Source: Hortaea werneckii (lineage: Eukaryota; Ascomycota; Dothideomycetes; Mycosphaerellales; Teratosphaeriaceae). Taken from it: a stretch of DNA of 64,000 nucleotides. The notes beneath the pieces were generated by a model, which did not search any database, was not told the origin of the DNA, and was given only the letters and a program-made list of their open reading frames with translations. Location: contig JBAOKB010000162.1 of NCBI GenBank assembly GCA_037044905.1, positions 186,001-250,000 of the forward strand, read 5' to 3'. Below are positions 9,980 to 21,855 of the stretch, piece by piece. The position numbers were made by a program, and so were the translations under genes. Position 1 is the stretch's first letter, and the number at the start of each line of letters is the position of its first letter.

Positions 9980-11748
9980 GTTGTAGAGTTTGGTATATGT
10001 GCAGTGTAACCTTGGTGGACTTCGTAGGGGAAAGTATCTACTATCAATCTGTGTGCAGGCCGTCCACTCTTAGCCGGTGACCCCGCTGGTGAAATTTGCC
10101 TGCATCTTGCGAGTCGTTTCTCCCACTTGCCCCCACCAAACGGAGTGAAGTCACATGGTCAAAGCTTGCTGCCAGCGCAGGAACAGAAGGCACTGGACCC
10201 GCCTCCACTCGGCAGTTGGTGAACAATCCATTCATTCGGTACTGTAAAGTACATTCGTTGCATCTATCTTCCCAGCAACTCCTGTTGATATCAGCATCTT
10301 GTTGGCGTGAAGTCTCGCGGTGTAATGTATATCGTGATTAGCGACCGCGCTCCAGCCGCGATTGTTCCGGCCGACGCTCCAGCGTTCATCGCGTCTAGTC
10401 AGTAACTCGGATCGGTCGGGATTACACACGAATATGTTTTGAAGTGGGAAGGCGAGATGGACGACGGTAAAGAAAGTGTCCAGAACTTGCATGATGGCTT
10501 CCACGGAGATTCTTGGAAATAATCGTACATTACCTGCATTCGGCTCCAATGAAGTTGGACGCTGGATTGATCTTGGACCTTGAGTCGATGGAAACCCCGT
10601 ATCGAATGCTTTGCCACTATGCGATTGGCAGACTCTGGAGCGTAGCGGTAGAAAATCGCCCGTAGACATGCTGCACTTTTGGACTAGCAGAAGTGATATC
10701 CAAAGGATCCGATGGGTCTCAGACGAGGTGACGACTTGCGGCTTCAACACAGCGTCCGACTTCCGTCGCGCTGAAGTGCTGTCACGCGCATTCTCGCTAG
10801 CTGGTCGTAGAAGTCATGCATCCATAGCACTCCAAAGTGAGAAGCGGAGAGATTGGAGTCGATACACGATAATGGAAGATGTACCTTATCAAAAGAATGC
10901 ACAACCTAATACCGGCAACGTATGCCGCTCGAATGCTTGTGCGCGCAGCTGAAGGCTTCCGGAAAGGTCACCGCGGAGAAGTGTTTGGTGGCTAGATGTT
11001 TGTGGAAAGTTGATTTCCAGCCAAAGTTTTGCAAGAAGTCTGTACCATTACTGAGAAGCCTATGAGCACTATCGGTCTTTAGCCAGCAATGCCCACAGCC
11101 AAAGATGCTTCTTCCCCTCAGGGTGCGCAAGGTCATGTATTAGCTTGTCACAGGGCAAGAAAGGAGAAGCCTTGACGGCGGGCGTTGGTGGCTTGGGCAA
11201 CTCCCCAAAACGCAAGCGACGGGCCGAAGCTTGTTGCATTGCGCGGCTGGCTTGGCGTGCTTGTTTCTATTTTGCGCAGGTCGTAGGGTTGGCTTACGGT
11301 TGCGATATCAACTGATATGATGATTGATAGAAGAGTCGAACGGCATCAGAAGCTCGAAATGAACCAAACGAATAACCAGGCGAATCCGTCATCTCACGTT
11401 CCTTGTGACGACGGCTTCCATGTTTTCTGATACGAGACGGATGGAGACGTGTTGATGCCGATGGATGCCGTAAATCTCGCACGAGCCGTTAGCCGAACAC
11501 TCGGTCCACCGTGTTGACGACGCTTCCACCCTCTCCGGGCTGTGTTTGGTGGTGAAGATGACGAAGAGCCACCGAAGAAGGGCAAACAGCGTTTAAGCCC
11601 TGGGGCTGGTGGTCGCGGATCTACGCAACCGCGCACTCCATTGCCCTAGACGTAGGTTGTAATGTAGGTAATCGACAGACTCTCTACTACACTTCTGCCA
11701 TTCCCCATCCTCGCCTCTCTCCCTCCGCCGTAGTGCACCTATGCCACT
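9980..11748. other. 1.8-kb divergent intergenic region
   Basis: This region separates the MetE-like gene (minus) from the GH76 gene (plus). The longest open frame, 10232-10750 minus, lacks any domain signature and uses a non-ATG start. A pyrimidine-rich leader immediately precedes the GH76 ATG. No RNA gene or repeat was recognised. Confidence 0.45.
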
Positions 11749-13315
11749 ATGGCCGTACGCTCGCTTCTCTTCCTCGCTGCCCTCCACTACCTCTTAGGCG
11801 GGCAGCTGGCTGCCGCCATCGAGTTAGACCCAACCAGCGCCGACAGCGTCAAGGATGCCGCCAGCACCATTGTGTACGGCATGATGAAATACTACACCGG
11901 CAACGAGACCGGCGACACACCAGGAAACCTTCCGGATCCATACTACTGGTGGGAAGCTGGTGGCATGTTTGGCCAAATGGTGGACTATTACTATTGTAAG
12001 GCTCACCGGAGCTTGCAACGCAATATAGTCCCACCCAACAACACAATACTGACGCTCGCGCAGACACCAACGTTACAACGTACAACGAAGAGACCGTCCA
12101 AGCCATCGTTCACCAAGCCGGTGACGCAGGCGACTTCATGCCCGCCAACCAGACCAAAACCGAAGGAAACGACGACCAGGTGTTCTGGGCATTCACCGCG
12201 ATGGATGCAGCCGAGCTCAATTTTGCATCACCTGATTCTGGGCCTGCAGGGGACGGCCAGCCTTCATGGGTCTCCATGGGCCAGGCGGTCTTCAATCTGC
12301 AAACCACTCGCTGGGACAATAGCACGTGTAATGGAGGACTCCGCTGGCAGATCTTCACCTGGAACAGCGGATACGATTACAAGAACGTGGCCAGTAACGG
12401 CGGCTTCTTCCAGCTGGCGGCGCGACTGGCGCGGTACACTAACAACGAGACCTACGCCGACTGGGCCCGGACGGAGTGGGAATGGTTTTCGAACAGCGTC
12501 CTCTACGACAACGAAACGCACAAGATCTACGACGGGACGAGCGATACGGACAATTGCACCCAAGCCGATCACACGCAATGGACATACAACTACGGCATCT
12601 GGTTAAACGGCTTGGCCTACATGTACAACCACGTAAGTTACACCCCCCCACCCCCATCCCTCTCCAATGACTACCCCAACATAGGAACTAACCAAAAGAA
12701 AACCCACAGACTGAAGACGACATCTGGCTGCAACACCTCAACGGGATCCTCAACCAAACCATCAACACCTTCTTCCCGTCCGAATACGACGACATCATGG
12801 TGGAAGTCGCCTGCGAACCCTACGGCACCTGCACAACCGACCAATTCACCTTCAAAGGCTTCACGATGCGATGGCTAGCCGTCGTCGCGCAACTAGTCCC
12901 CTCAACCGCCTCGACAATCTGGCCTTTAATCCGGGCGTCGGCCAAAGGCGCAGCCGGGCAATGCGACGGCGGCACCGACGGCGTCACCTGCGGCATGACG
13001 TGGAACACGACGACATGGGACGGGAGTTATGGCGTCGGACAGCAGATGAGCGCCCTCGCTGCCGTGCAGGCGAATATGATTACCATTGACGACTTGAAGC
13101 CGCCGTACACGACGGACACGGGGGGAATGTCGAAGGGGGATCCCTCGGCGGGTACGGGGAGTGACAGTGGAGGTAGTGGGAGTGGAGCGGGTGGCGCGTC
13201 GAGTGCGGTTTATACTGATACGATTACGAGTGGGGATAAGGCGGGGGCGGGGATCCTGACGGCGCTGATGTTGCTTTTTACGCTGGGAGGGGCGGCGTGG
13301 ATGGTTATTTTTTAA
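11749..13315 (+). CDS. GPI-anchored endo-1,6-alpha-mannosidase, GH76 (DCW1/DFG5 family)
   Basis: Three exons, 11749-11995, 12064-12632 and 12710-13315, are joined by GT-AG introns of 68 and 77 nt to give 473 residues. There is a signal peptide (1-23) and a GH76 domain with PYYWWEAGGMFGQMVDYY and the catalytic Asp pair in GNDDQVFW (D119/D120). Further family markers are LRWQIF, SNGGFFQLAARLARYT, TYNYGIWLNGLAYMYN and GVGQQMSALAAVQ. A Ser/Gly-rich spacer and a C-terminal hydrophobic tail (LTALMLLFTLGGAAWMVIF) fit GPI attachment. Known family members cross-link GPI mannoproteins to wall glucan and are needed for wall assembly and hyphal growth. Many N-glycosylation sequons are present. Confidence 0.93.
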
Positions 13316-13597
13316 AAACCCACAGCAACATGGGTTCTGGAGTTCGCATTTTATGAGCGGTGTTTGAGGTGTTTGTTTAGGTGGGTGTTGGGTTGGGATG
13401 GCATAGGAATGGAAAGTTACCTTAAAAGGGGGCTTGTTCAATGACGAAAACACTTGGCGTTTGGGAACTGCTGATGGGAGGGCAGAAGGAGGGGCTCTCC
13501 TTTTTACATTTGTGTATACCTGTGAAATGTACTGCAGCGCTGTAGGAATAGGCAGTCGTGGCATCAACGAAAGACATGAAAAAGGAGACGCTTGGAG

Positions 13598-13599
<2 letters not shown>

Positions 13600-13634
<35 letters not shown>
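13600..13634. repeat. 35-nt poly-C tract (poly-G on the minus strand)
   Basis: There are 35 consecutive C residues, followed by AAAACCCCCAAAACCC. On the minus strand this reads as G-runs separated by TTTT and running into G35, a strong potential G-quadruplex/i-motif. It lies about 285 bases beyond the GH76 stop and just past the 3' end of the hypothetical gene on the minus strand. The true length is uncertain because such runs are hard to sequence. Confidence 0.85.
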
Positions 13635-13636
<2 letters not shown>

Positions 13637-13750
13637 AACCCCCAAAACCCACCCACTGTATGGTATATACCTGTGAACGTCTACTCGCTGTATGAACAAG
13701 GAAAAAAAAAAAACATTAAACACATGACGGTGGCGAGACAAAAACATCCC

Positions 13751-14492
13751 TCAGAAAGGGAGGCAAAACTTGGTTTTCGCAGCCAAATCATACCCATCCC
13801 TCCAAACCACCTCCCCGTCATCGTCTTCATGGGCAAAACAGCAAGTCATCCACCCCACCGCATCCATCCCAGCGATTTTCAACCCCACAGCCGTAATCAC
13901 CTCTCCACCTCGTGTCCCAAAGGGATTAGGAAGGATCCGGATCAGAGCCTCTTCGACTAAAACCGCGCCCTGCGGCACCCAGTGGATATCTTCTCTGATT
14001 GTGAAAGGCGGATGGAGAGCTGTGCGGAGCGGGTCGTGAGGTGGTAGTCGACTAGGTTGCCTTTGCCGGCTGAAAGAAAAAATTAGAGACACCGCCGGGG
14101 AGGGGGGTGGGATTGTTTCTATGGGGGTTTTCATTATCATGTCGGACGGCTCTCTTACCTTGGTTACCAGTCAACGCATGCGACGGTAAGATGAAAACTT
14201 CGACTGACTGCCCCGAGAGAGCGTCTTGAGCGCGGAAGCTGAGATATCGGAGCGGAGCGTGGAGTTTGTTGATGCCTTGATAGCGATTAAGTTTGTCTTC
14301 TTCCATGCCGTATTTGGTTCCGGTGGGCTCGAAGCCGCGGATGTGTTCGCGGTAGAAGGCCGGGCGTTGGTGTTGGGCGGGGACATGCTCGTGTGGGCCC
14401 CGCATCATGGCGGGTTGGATTACGAGCCATTTGCCTACTAGCTGGTGGAGGGGGGAGGGCTGGGGGGAGAGGGGGTAGGGAGTTGGTTGCAT
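13751..14492 (-). CDS. Hypothetical protein, two exons, one apparent frameshift
   Basis: Exon 1 starts at ATG 14492 and ends near 14162 at CCAAG|GTAAGAG. The intron closes with a good pyrimidine tract (TTTTTTCTTTCAG) near 14071. Exon 1 encodes QLVGKWLVIQPAMM, FYREHIRGFEPTGTKYG and LRYLSFRAQDALSGQ. After splicing the frame continues (GKGNLVDYH) and then must shift by one base near 14040 to enter the open frame DPLRTALHPPFTIREDIHW...KTKFCLPF, which ends at 13751. A single missing C in a CC run would restore it. I do not recognise the family. The protein-like composition and the splice signals support a real gene of about 220 residues. Confidence 0.5.
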
Positions 14493-15639
14493 TGGTTTAG
14501 AAGTTTTGAGGTGGGTGATGATGCTGCTGGTGGAAGGGTGAAGCGGACTGCTATTTGTTTACATGGTCTGGTTTGACGTTCTTTGTCATGATCAATGATA
14601 GGAAGAAGGATATTTGTTATGCTGCAAGCGAAGGATCAAGATTTGGGTATTTCGGTGGCCAACTTGGGCACTTTCCTCACCAGTCAATGCACAATCGATC
14701 CAGTTGTGATTGCGAGCAAGGTAGTGAATGCATTGATGACTCACACACGTCAAGCAAACACGTCTGAGTGTGAAATGATTGTCTAGAAGCAGTGCAAACT
14801 GCCTTCTCCAACTTGGCTTTCCACACCACGTCGGATGATTGTCTTTGGAGAGCCGGCTGAAGCGCAGTGGAGACGACAAGCCCTTTGGAGGTGGCAACCA
14901 CCATCATCTGACGCCGACGGACTCCCACAGCAATGGCGGTCGGCTCGGTCAAACAGGGAAGGTGCGAACAAAGTGCCGCCTCGGGTGAGCCGGACGCAAT
15001 CCGGGCTTGTCGGGCATGAGATGGAAGTCCTGTTTCAACCCGTAGAAAGTGTCAAATTGTATTGGATGGAAGATGAATACGTGAAGATGAGTGAGCTGAT
15101 TGTTGAAGGGTCCGTATCTCTTTCTGTATACCTCCTCACACGGGACTGCGGTACATACAGGAGAAATCTTCTGCCAGTGTTTTGGCTGTGGATAGCGTTA
15201 AGCCAAGAACCAACTGCCATTCATCTTTTGTCGGTCCTCGAGCCAATCTCAACTTTCATGAGAGACCTGCATAGTCTTATTTGCAAGGAGCCGTCAGACT
15301 GGAAACTGAATATCTTCCTGTGGTAGTGACGACCTCAAGGTACCATGTATGTCTTCATCTCATCGGAGTCGACCGCTCACGTCGCCTGTCATTGATTCAA
15401 CATTGCGGCAAGCTTACCCACGCTAACCCGATCGAGCGACCTTCGGGAGCGGCCGGCGCTGGGAGAATTGAGCTTCAGTGTCGGAAGCGGTGCTCATACA
15501 TCACCACCCTCCCTCTGAACACCCACCCGCGCCATTGACCTCCTTCGTAGCCTTCTGTGGGCCCCTTGTCTCGCCATCCACCCCACGACCACATTCTTCT
15601 CCGCTCCTTCCACCCCCGCCAACCCCCCGCTCGCCCACC
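14493..15639. other. Intergenic region upstream of COX5
   Basis: The open frames 14555-14767 and 14835-15326 have no domain or codon signature I can support. The last 100 bases are very C-rich, a typical fungal 5' leader, and lead into the COX5 ATG at 15640. Confidence 0.45.
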
Positions 15640-16542
15640 ATGTCCTTCCGTCTCGCGCTCCGTAGCCTCCCTAGACCCGCCTCGTCCACCTCGCGCATCG
15701 GCCAGACCGTCGCCCGTCAGCAGCAGCAGCAAAGATGCGCCTCTTCTCACGCCATCTCCAACCCGACTCTCGCCAACATTGAGAAGAGGTGGGAGGCTAT
15801 GCCGCCGCAGGAGCAGGCCGATCTGTGGATGGCTCTCCGGGATCGCATGAAAGTGGACTGGAACGAGATGACCATGAACGAGAAGAAGGCTGGTAGGTTT
15901 GAAAACATCATTTCATATGTGGCAGCGTGCCAGAAAAGTCGGCATCGCGACATGGGCAGAGTGCAGAACGTACCGTGGCGGGTCTCGGGCATTGACGGAG
16001 CTTGCCGTACACGGGTTTGAGAAGGAGCAGTGGATGAGCACGCGACACCGATTCACGCTTCTTACATGCTCGCGATGTCCGATTCTGCACCTGCCTGGTT
16101 GCGAACCGCTGTCAGCATGCTTCTGCCATCCTTGTCACCATGTGGTTTGATAACGGTCAGGTGCTAACATCCATCCTAGCCTACTGGGTGGCTTTCGGTC
16201 CTCACGGCCCACGTGCCCTTCCCCCACCAGGCGAGAACTGGAAGGTCTTCCGTCTGACCATGTACGGTGTCCTCGCCTCGCTCGCCATCTTCCTCGCAAC
16301 CCGCAGCTTCGCTCGTGGCCCGCCAAGGACCATGACCAAGGAGTACCAGGAGGCCACCAACGAGTACATGAAGGTATGTCAAATACACCCTACCAATGGT
16401 CATGGTTTGATTATGCTCATACAATTTCTCTCAGGAACACAACATCGAGCCAATCACTGGTGTTTCCAGCGAGGGCTACGTTGGCAAGGGCCAGGTCCAG
16501 ACCGACCGCTCATCAAAGGATCTCCCTCCGCTCGAAGAGTAA
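15640..16542 (+). CDS. COX5: Cytochrome c oxidase subunit V, mitochondrial precursor (Cox5 / mammalian COX4 homologue)
   Basis: Three exons, 15640-15892, 16180-16373 and 16435-16542, give 184 residues. The basic N-terminus (MSFRLALRSLPR) followed by a Gln run is a mitochondrial presequence. The mature part contains NPTLANIEKRWEAMPPQEQ, DLWMALRDRMKVDW and, across the first junction, KKAAYWVAFGPHGPR. A single inner-membrane helix covers about residues 110-128 (LTMYGVLASLAIFLATRSF), followed by the intermembrane tail. The subunit is nuclear-encoded and needed for assembly and regulation of respiratory complex IV. Intron 1 is 287 nt, long for this window, and has a normal GTAGGT donor and CCTAG acceptor. 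The next gene is convergent. Confidence 0.95.
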
Positions 16543-16861
16543 AGTTGATTTTCTCTTTCCAGTACGATCAGTGTACGGGCAACGGCAGAGCCGGCTGTCT
16601 GATCAATTTCCTTGTTACGTGGGCGTTGGTGAAAGATGATGAGCCTCGTAGCAATAGCAGTAACGGGAGCAGAAAGTGGGCTTGTATCCTAAAGCGTAGA
16701 CGGGAAGGGGGGAAAGGTGGCGCGGCTTTTGCCGGTTGTACAAAGATTCCATGTCGCATACATCTGCCATCTCATTTATCAAAACCACGCAAAGATTTCT
16801 TTTGTTGGCTTCTTACGATTTCTTCTATCCAGATGGAAGACTCTACGCTTCGACGTCTAAC
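16543..16861. other. Convergent 3' region between COX5 and the deacetylase gene
   Basis: The 319 bases between two stop codons carry both 3' untranslated regions. I see no gene or repeat. Confidence 0.5.
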
Positions 16862-17870
16862 CTACTGTCCTCCGCGTGTACTTCCCGGTCTGTACGGGAA
16901 TGTAGTCCGGTAATGCTCCGCGATGTCTCTTCGCGTCGTCACCCACACCCCTTCCTTCTGACTAACATATTCACAGAACCTCCTCAGCGCCTCACACCGT
17001 CCCGCCTTGCCCGTAATCCGCGAATGCAACGGGATATTCATCATCTTCCCGCCCTCGCGGTACAAACAATCAAACGTCGACTTCAAGTAATCCTCGTACG
17101 TCTGGCCCGCGCTACTCATAAACCCCGGCGCCATGTGGAATTTCCCATCGTTACAGTCGTAATTATACGGCACCAGCAACATCCCTTCCCGCTCCGCCTC
17201 GGGAAGGTCCTGCTCATACGGTAAATCGACCCAGTACGGCACATCGTCATTATAGCACTCGGAACTATACAGCAGCTTCGGCGTGCCGTACTGCTTATTC
17301 ATCTCCTTGAAAATCTCCGCCAGGGCTCCCGGGGTATTAGGCGTCGCGCGCCCAAAATACACCCCCACGGGGGAACTCCCCCGTAGTTTTCCGCAGCCGC
17401 AACTGGGACTCCTTGACGTACTCCTTATCCTCCTCGATCTCCAAATGCGAGAAGTCCAGCCATCGCAGCCCATGATTCGCAATCTCATGTCCGGCCTCCC
17501 GGACACAGTACTCCGCGAAGCGGGATTCAACTCCATCGCGCGCGCCACCGCAAAAATCGTGATCCGCCAGCCAAACTCCCGGAATAATCGCATGAGTCGC
17601 CAGACACCAACCCGACTGCCGTACTCGAAATCCTGCTCCGCGTTCAGGTACCGCTGTCCTTCCTTGTGCGCCGCCTGAGGAGCCTTTTCCCAGAGGTACG
17701 GTTCGGATGTGCGCGTCGCCTTCGAGGATGCTGCGCTCACCGCCTTCTTCGTAGTTGAGCACGAAGGAGAGCGCGATGCGGCAGCCTTGTGGCCAGTGGC
17801 TGTTGGGGGGTTCCGGGCCGTGGCCGACGAAGGAGCGTGGGAGTTGGTATTGGGGGTGGGATGTTGGCAT
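16862..17870 (-). CDS. Polysaccharide deacetylase / PuuE-type (allantoinase-like) protein, three frameshifts
   Basis: The start is ATG 17870 and the stop is at 16862. Frame A gives the N-terminus ending FVLNYEEGGERSILEGDAH, the conserved opening of NodB-like PuuE proteins. The next part, EPYLWEK and FEYGSRVGVWRLMRLFREFG, is in frame B after a break near 17709. Frame A returns near 17520 for REAGHEIANHGLRWLDF with the metal-site histidines. Frame B resumes near 17370 for GVYFGRATPNTPG, LLYSSECYNDDVPYWVDL and FHMAPGFMSSAG. The last break is in a C5 run. All conserved blocks are present and in order, so the gene itself is about 335 residues. Homologues act on purine catabolites or chitin-like polymers; which one applies is unknown. 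The breaks are probably sequence errors, though a recent pseudogene is possible. Confidence 0.75.
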
Positions 17871-18748
17871 GGTTGGGGGTGGGAGAGGGGTTGGGTGAGT
17901 TTTGGGGGAAAGGGAAGGGGGGGTTTGGTTTTTAATCTTGCTTAGGAGGAGATGTGAGGGGTGTGAGAACGATGGGATGGATGTCTTTATCTTTTACCTG
18001 TGAGCTTCTATCTACTTTGTTTTGTTCGGGCAGGTCTGCAGCTACTTGCTCAGAGCTGGGGTTGTTCGCCTACTGCTGTCCCTGTGAGAAGCATGGTGCT
18101 GTGAGGAGAAGGTAGCCATCATGTGTTGGGGTCTGCCTATCTCGGCCAAGATGTACAGAGCTGCTGTAGCGACATTCCCTTTTTGGAACGTGCTAAGTGC
18201 GTACGAGTTGTACAGTGTTTGACCATGAGCGATACCTGAATGACCGCCTTTTCAAGCATAGTTCCAACATTCATTGCCGGTCGATCTCGTCACTGGCCCG
18301 AACGACTTGTGTGTAGGAGGTAGGCTCGGTAGGTTTTGGTGTAGAAGACGCTCACGCTTCCGCCGCTGTGCAACATGCAGGTTAAACGCTAGGCCGGGCC
18401 GAGGAGCCCGGGGCCAGCAACGATACCTCCGACTGTACATACACACTGTACATGCAGGTGCATGTGAATCCGTGGTGTTCAAACGGTCACTTCCTGCTGC
18501 GTTAGGTAGGTAGCTATGTACCTGTACATCAGTCGATCACCTCTTCCCTTTTGATTCTGGCTCGGCGTATTGTAACCTCGATCTCAATGAAGTACAGGCA
18601 TGCCAACGTACTCACCCGTGAAAGCAGCTGAACACTCACCCTCAGTCATGTCAGCAGACCACCACGATCCATCAGTTAGCCACCGCCGAACCTTCCCGTC
18701 TTTGTCAACCGCACAATTGTCTCAGTTGAGGCAATCTGCATCGCCCTC
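17871..18748. other. Divergent promoter region, deacetylase gene (minus) and membrane RING gene (plus)
   Basis: No gene is supported in 878 bases. An open frame at 18600-18748 continues upstream of the chosen RING-gene ATG (18749) but lacks domain content. A poly-G/T-rich strip at 17870-17940 is the leader of the minus-strand gene. Confidence 0.45.
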
Positions 18749-21700
18749 ATGGAGTCCTCAACTTCTGAGACAAACACTACCTCGCTCGCCAAACACATCC
18801 TCCACAGCTTCCCATCTCTGGCGCAAAGAGCCGGCCTAGCCGTCATCCGCCCGCTCGAGGTCATAGACAACATCGCTCGCCCGCTGTGGAAAGGCGGCAG
18901 CATAATCGCAGATGCAACAACACAGCACCCAAACACCACCTCGTTCCTCACAAACCACAGCACCGCCCTCGCCAAATCCAGCACCGCCGCCGCCGCAGCA
19001 ACCCCCAACCCAACCATGAGCGAACTCCTCCAAGAATCCTTCACCCAATCCGCACAAGCATGGCGAGAAGGCGGTGGGAGCAACAACCTCGGCTTCTCTG
19101 TCTCCACCTCCCCTTCAACCGCCTCCACGCTCCTGACAACCCTGCTCACCAACCTCGCGAAACTGAAAGACTTCGGCGGCATCTTCACCTACCTCACCTC
19201 CAAATGGGCCCTAACCACTTCACCGTCGCCATCCTGCTCAACCGCACCCAATTCTACGCCAGCTCGCGCCAGAACCTCCGCCTACCGTGGTACGTCCGTC
19301 TCGCACTGTACGGCGTGCCCATCTGTCTGTTCCTGGTCCAGCTGGGAACCGTGCTGCAGGCGCTACGATGCCAGACGAGTCCCGATTTCGCATTGCTGCG
19401 GTACGGGGATCCGTTGAAGAAGCTGGGGATAGATTTCGGTGGGGAGGGCGGGATGCTGTATACGCTGAGTTCACGACTGTGTTCTGGCAGGGGAGCGATG
19501 GGGAGGCGTGCGAGGCGGTGGGGTTCTCGGTCGGGAGGAGTGCAGGGGTTGGACGAGCAGAGGGAGGGATGGATTCCAGGGGGTCGTTGAGCTTGTTGTT
19601 CGGGTTCTTTCTGACTGTTTGTACGAGTCAGTTTTTTGACACGTTGGCTTGTACGTTGCAGGGACGTCAGCCGAAGCCGGAGACGGGGATGACGATTTTC
19701 GAGCACTCGTTGGCGTTTGCGGAGTGTGAGGCGATGATCAGTAGTGCGTTGGGACTGGGGTTTTTAGGGGTGGCGAGGCAGATACGGCTGCCGGCCGGTG
19801 GCAGTGGACGAAAAGCTCCTCTTTTGACGCGCTCGGAGATCTTGCCTAGGCTCAATGTGCCCCCGGAGGTCCTACTTGTGTGCCTGATCTCCTGCTTCAG
19901 CCATCTGAGCAGCGCCGTCCTGGCGGTGTTCGATATTCGGCATCGAGTGCGACTGGTCAATACAGGCATCTGGGCTCTCAGTTATATGTCAGCCTTCATC
20001 TGGACGTTCTGCAGACTCTTCTTCCAGTCCTTCGACGGTGTAGCCGAATTAGGAGCTCTGCGCTTCCCGACCGTCTGCATGGTCGGTTTCATCCCGCACC
20101 TGCTCATCCTCACTGGGATCACAGTGTGCGGGGCTATCTACGAGCTGCCCTCCTCATCACAGCCCTCTCGCTCCCGAGCGAGCCGCAACTCCGTTCCACC
20201 ACCGCTGGAATCGCGCCTACCAAAATCTCCAGGCCAATGTCCAATTCTCCGCCGCATCCTCGCTCCGGATCAAGATGTCCGAGGACTTCTACACCGCGCT
20301 TCTGAAAATCGGGTTCAACGTCCTGACCGCGGCGAGCGAGGCCGTGTACCTGAACGAAGGAAGCCGTATCCAGGTCGCGGAATCGACCTGGCTCGAACGT
20401 AAACGCATGCGGGAAATCGCCGACGATGCCGAGCTGAGGAGGGCGAACAGACGACGGAGACGCCTGCCTAGTATCCCCTCCGAACTCTTAGGCGACGATG
20501 TCATTGCTCGCGGTATCGATTTCGTGGATCGGCAGAACGAGGGCGAGGTTGCCTTCCAGTCGCCCTACGCAGGGAGCGGAAGTCGAGGTCCCGGAAACAG
20601 CAGCCTCGAGGCCAGTCTTCAGGTCGTGATGGCGACCCTGCAGCCGCAGCGGCACAGGGCGGCGGAGAGGTTGAATCCGGGATAGGGATTACACAGCGTA
20701 GGAACCGCGCGCAGATGACGTTTGACTTCTTCGCGGGCGTGTGGGGGTTATTTGGGAGTGTGTTGGCGCAGGGCCTTTTTCGCTTGCTGGGGACGTTGGG
20801 CGTCGAACCGCAGCGGTGTCCGGCTTGGTTGGTGAAGATGGCTGGGCTTAGGGATGATGGGCAGGAGGGGAGAGAAGGCGAAGGAGGGATGTCGTCGCTT
20901 CAGCGGCATCCGCTTTCTTTGGTCAATTTGACGCGGAATCAACGGGATTTCTGGATGTTAGGCCCCGAAGGTCGGCTGATGATCGCGCCGAATGATGAGG
21001 TGGATGTGGAAGTCGAGACGCGTCGGATGCTGCAGCGCTCCGGGACGTATTTGGGGGAGGAGAGTCTCGCGGAGCATGTTTACGCCTGGTGGCGTCGTGG
21101 GGGTTGGTTTGGGAGTGTGGATGGGAGTGGGGATTATGTGGGTAGGGGTGCGACGAATGATGACGACGATGAGGATACGACGAGTTTACTTTCTATGAGT
21201 ACGGACGAGAGCGCGTATGATGAAGACGAGGAACTGATTCTGGACGACGAACACCCACTCAAGACGACCCTTTCGGTGCACGGCGGTTCGATCGAGAGCT
21301 TTCGCCCGCTACTACTATCGCCACGGATGACAGTGGCTCCGCACTGGATATGGCGCAGATTGCACGTCTGCTCAACCCCCAAACCACAGCTGAACGCGAC
21401 GAAGCCCGACTGCTTTCGCATGCTCTCCTCTCCCCGCGTCCTACCACCCGCAGTCAGTACCGCCTCCACACCGCCCGTACGCGGTCGCGGGTCCTAGGGT
21501 TTCGAGGCGGGGAAGGAATCCCCATGCCTCTTCATCCTCTGGCAGGAGAACCGAGGAGCAAGAAGAAGAAGACCTCGAAGCCTTCCTCCTTTCCCAGCGG
21601 AAGAAGAATGGAAGCTTCACGAACGACAGCGGTACCGCGAGTTCGAGAACATGGCAGACGGGCGCTGAAGGGCTAGGCGATTCCGGGCCCCAGTGCGTCG

Positions 21701-21855
21701 TCTGCCAGTCTAGTCCCCGCGCCGTCCTCGTCTGGCCCTGTGGGTGTCTGAGTCTGTGTGATGAGTGTCGGGTGGGATTGGCGGCGAGGAATTTCACGAA
21801 ATGTATTTGTTGTCGGACGGAGGTTGGGGCTTATTCGCGGTTGTTTGTGCCTTAA
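18749..21855 (+). CDS. Multi-pass membrane RING-finger E3 ubiquitin ligase, Asi1/Asi3-like, with about seven frameshifts
   Basis: The gene begins at ATG 18749 (MESSTSETN). Its successive blocks jump frame near 19211, 19470, 20141, 20190, 20650, 21312 and 21512. Blocks in order: FGGIFTYLTSKWAL; YASSRQNLRLPWYVRLALYG; LRCQTSPDFALLRYGDP; a long hydrophobic region with several helices (LLFGFFLTVCTSQFFDTLA, LLVCLISCFSHLSSAVLAVF, FIPHLLILTGITVCG); MSEDFYTALLKIGFNVLTAASEAVYL; TFDFFAGVWGLFGSVLAQG; an acidic stretch; and a C-terminal RING, CVVC then WPCGCLSLCDEC then CICC. This order fits fungal Asi1/Asi3-type ligases of the inner nuclear membrane. In yeast the Asi complex degrades mislocalised membrane proteins and transcription factors. 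The stop is TAA 21853-21855. At least two breaks are repaired by lengthening a short homopolymer. Confidence 0.75.

Noticed and set aside
10232..10750. 172-aa minus-strand frame
   Set aside because: Non-ATG start, mixed composition, no domain and no splice context.
12926..13747. 273-aa minus-strand frame overlapping GH76 exon 3
   Set aside because: It runs through poly-G (Gly run) and antisense to a well-supported exon.
14835..15326. 163-aa plus-strand frame upstream of COX5
   Set aside because: No recognisable motif and an overlapping opposite frame. Probably chance.
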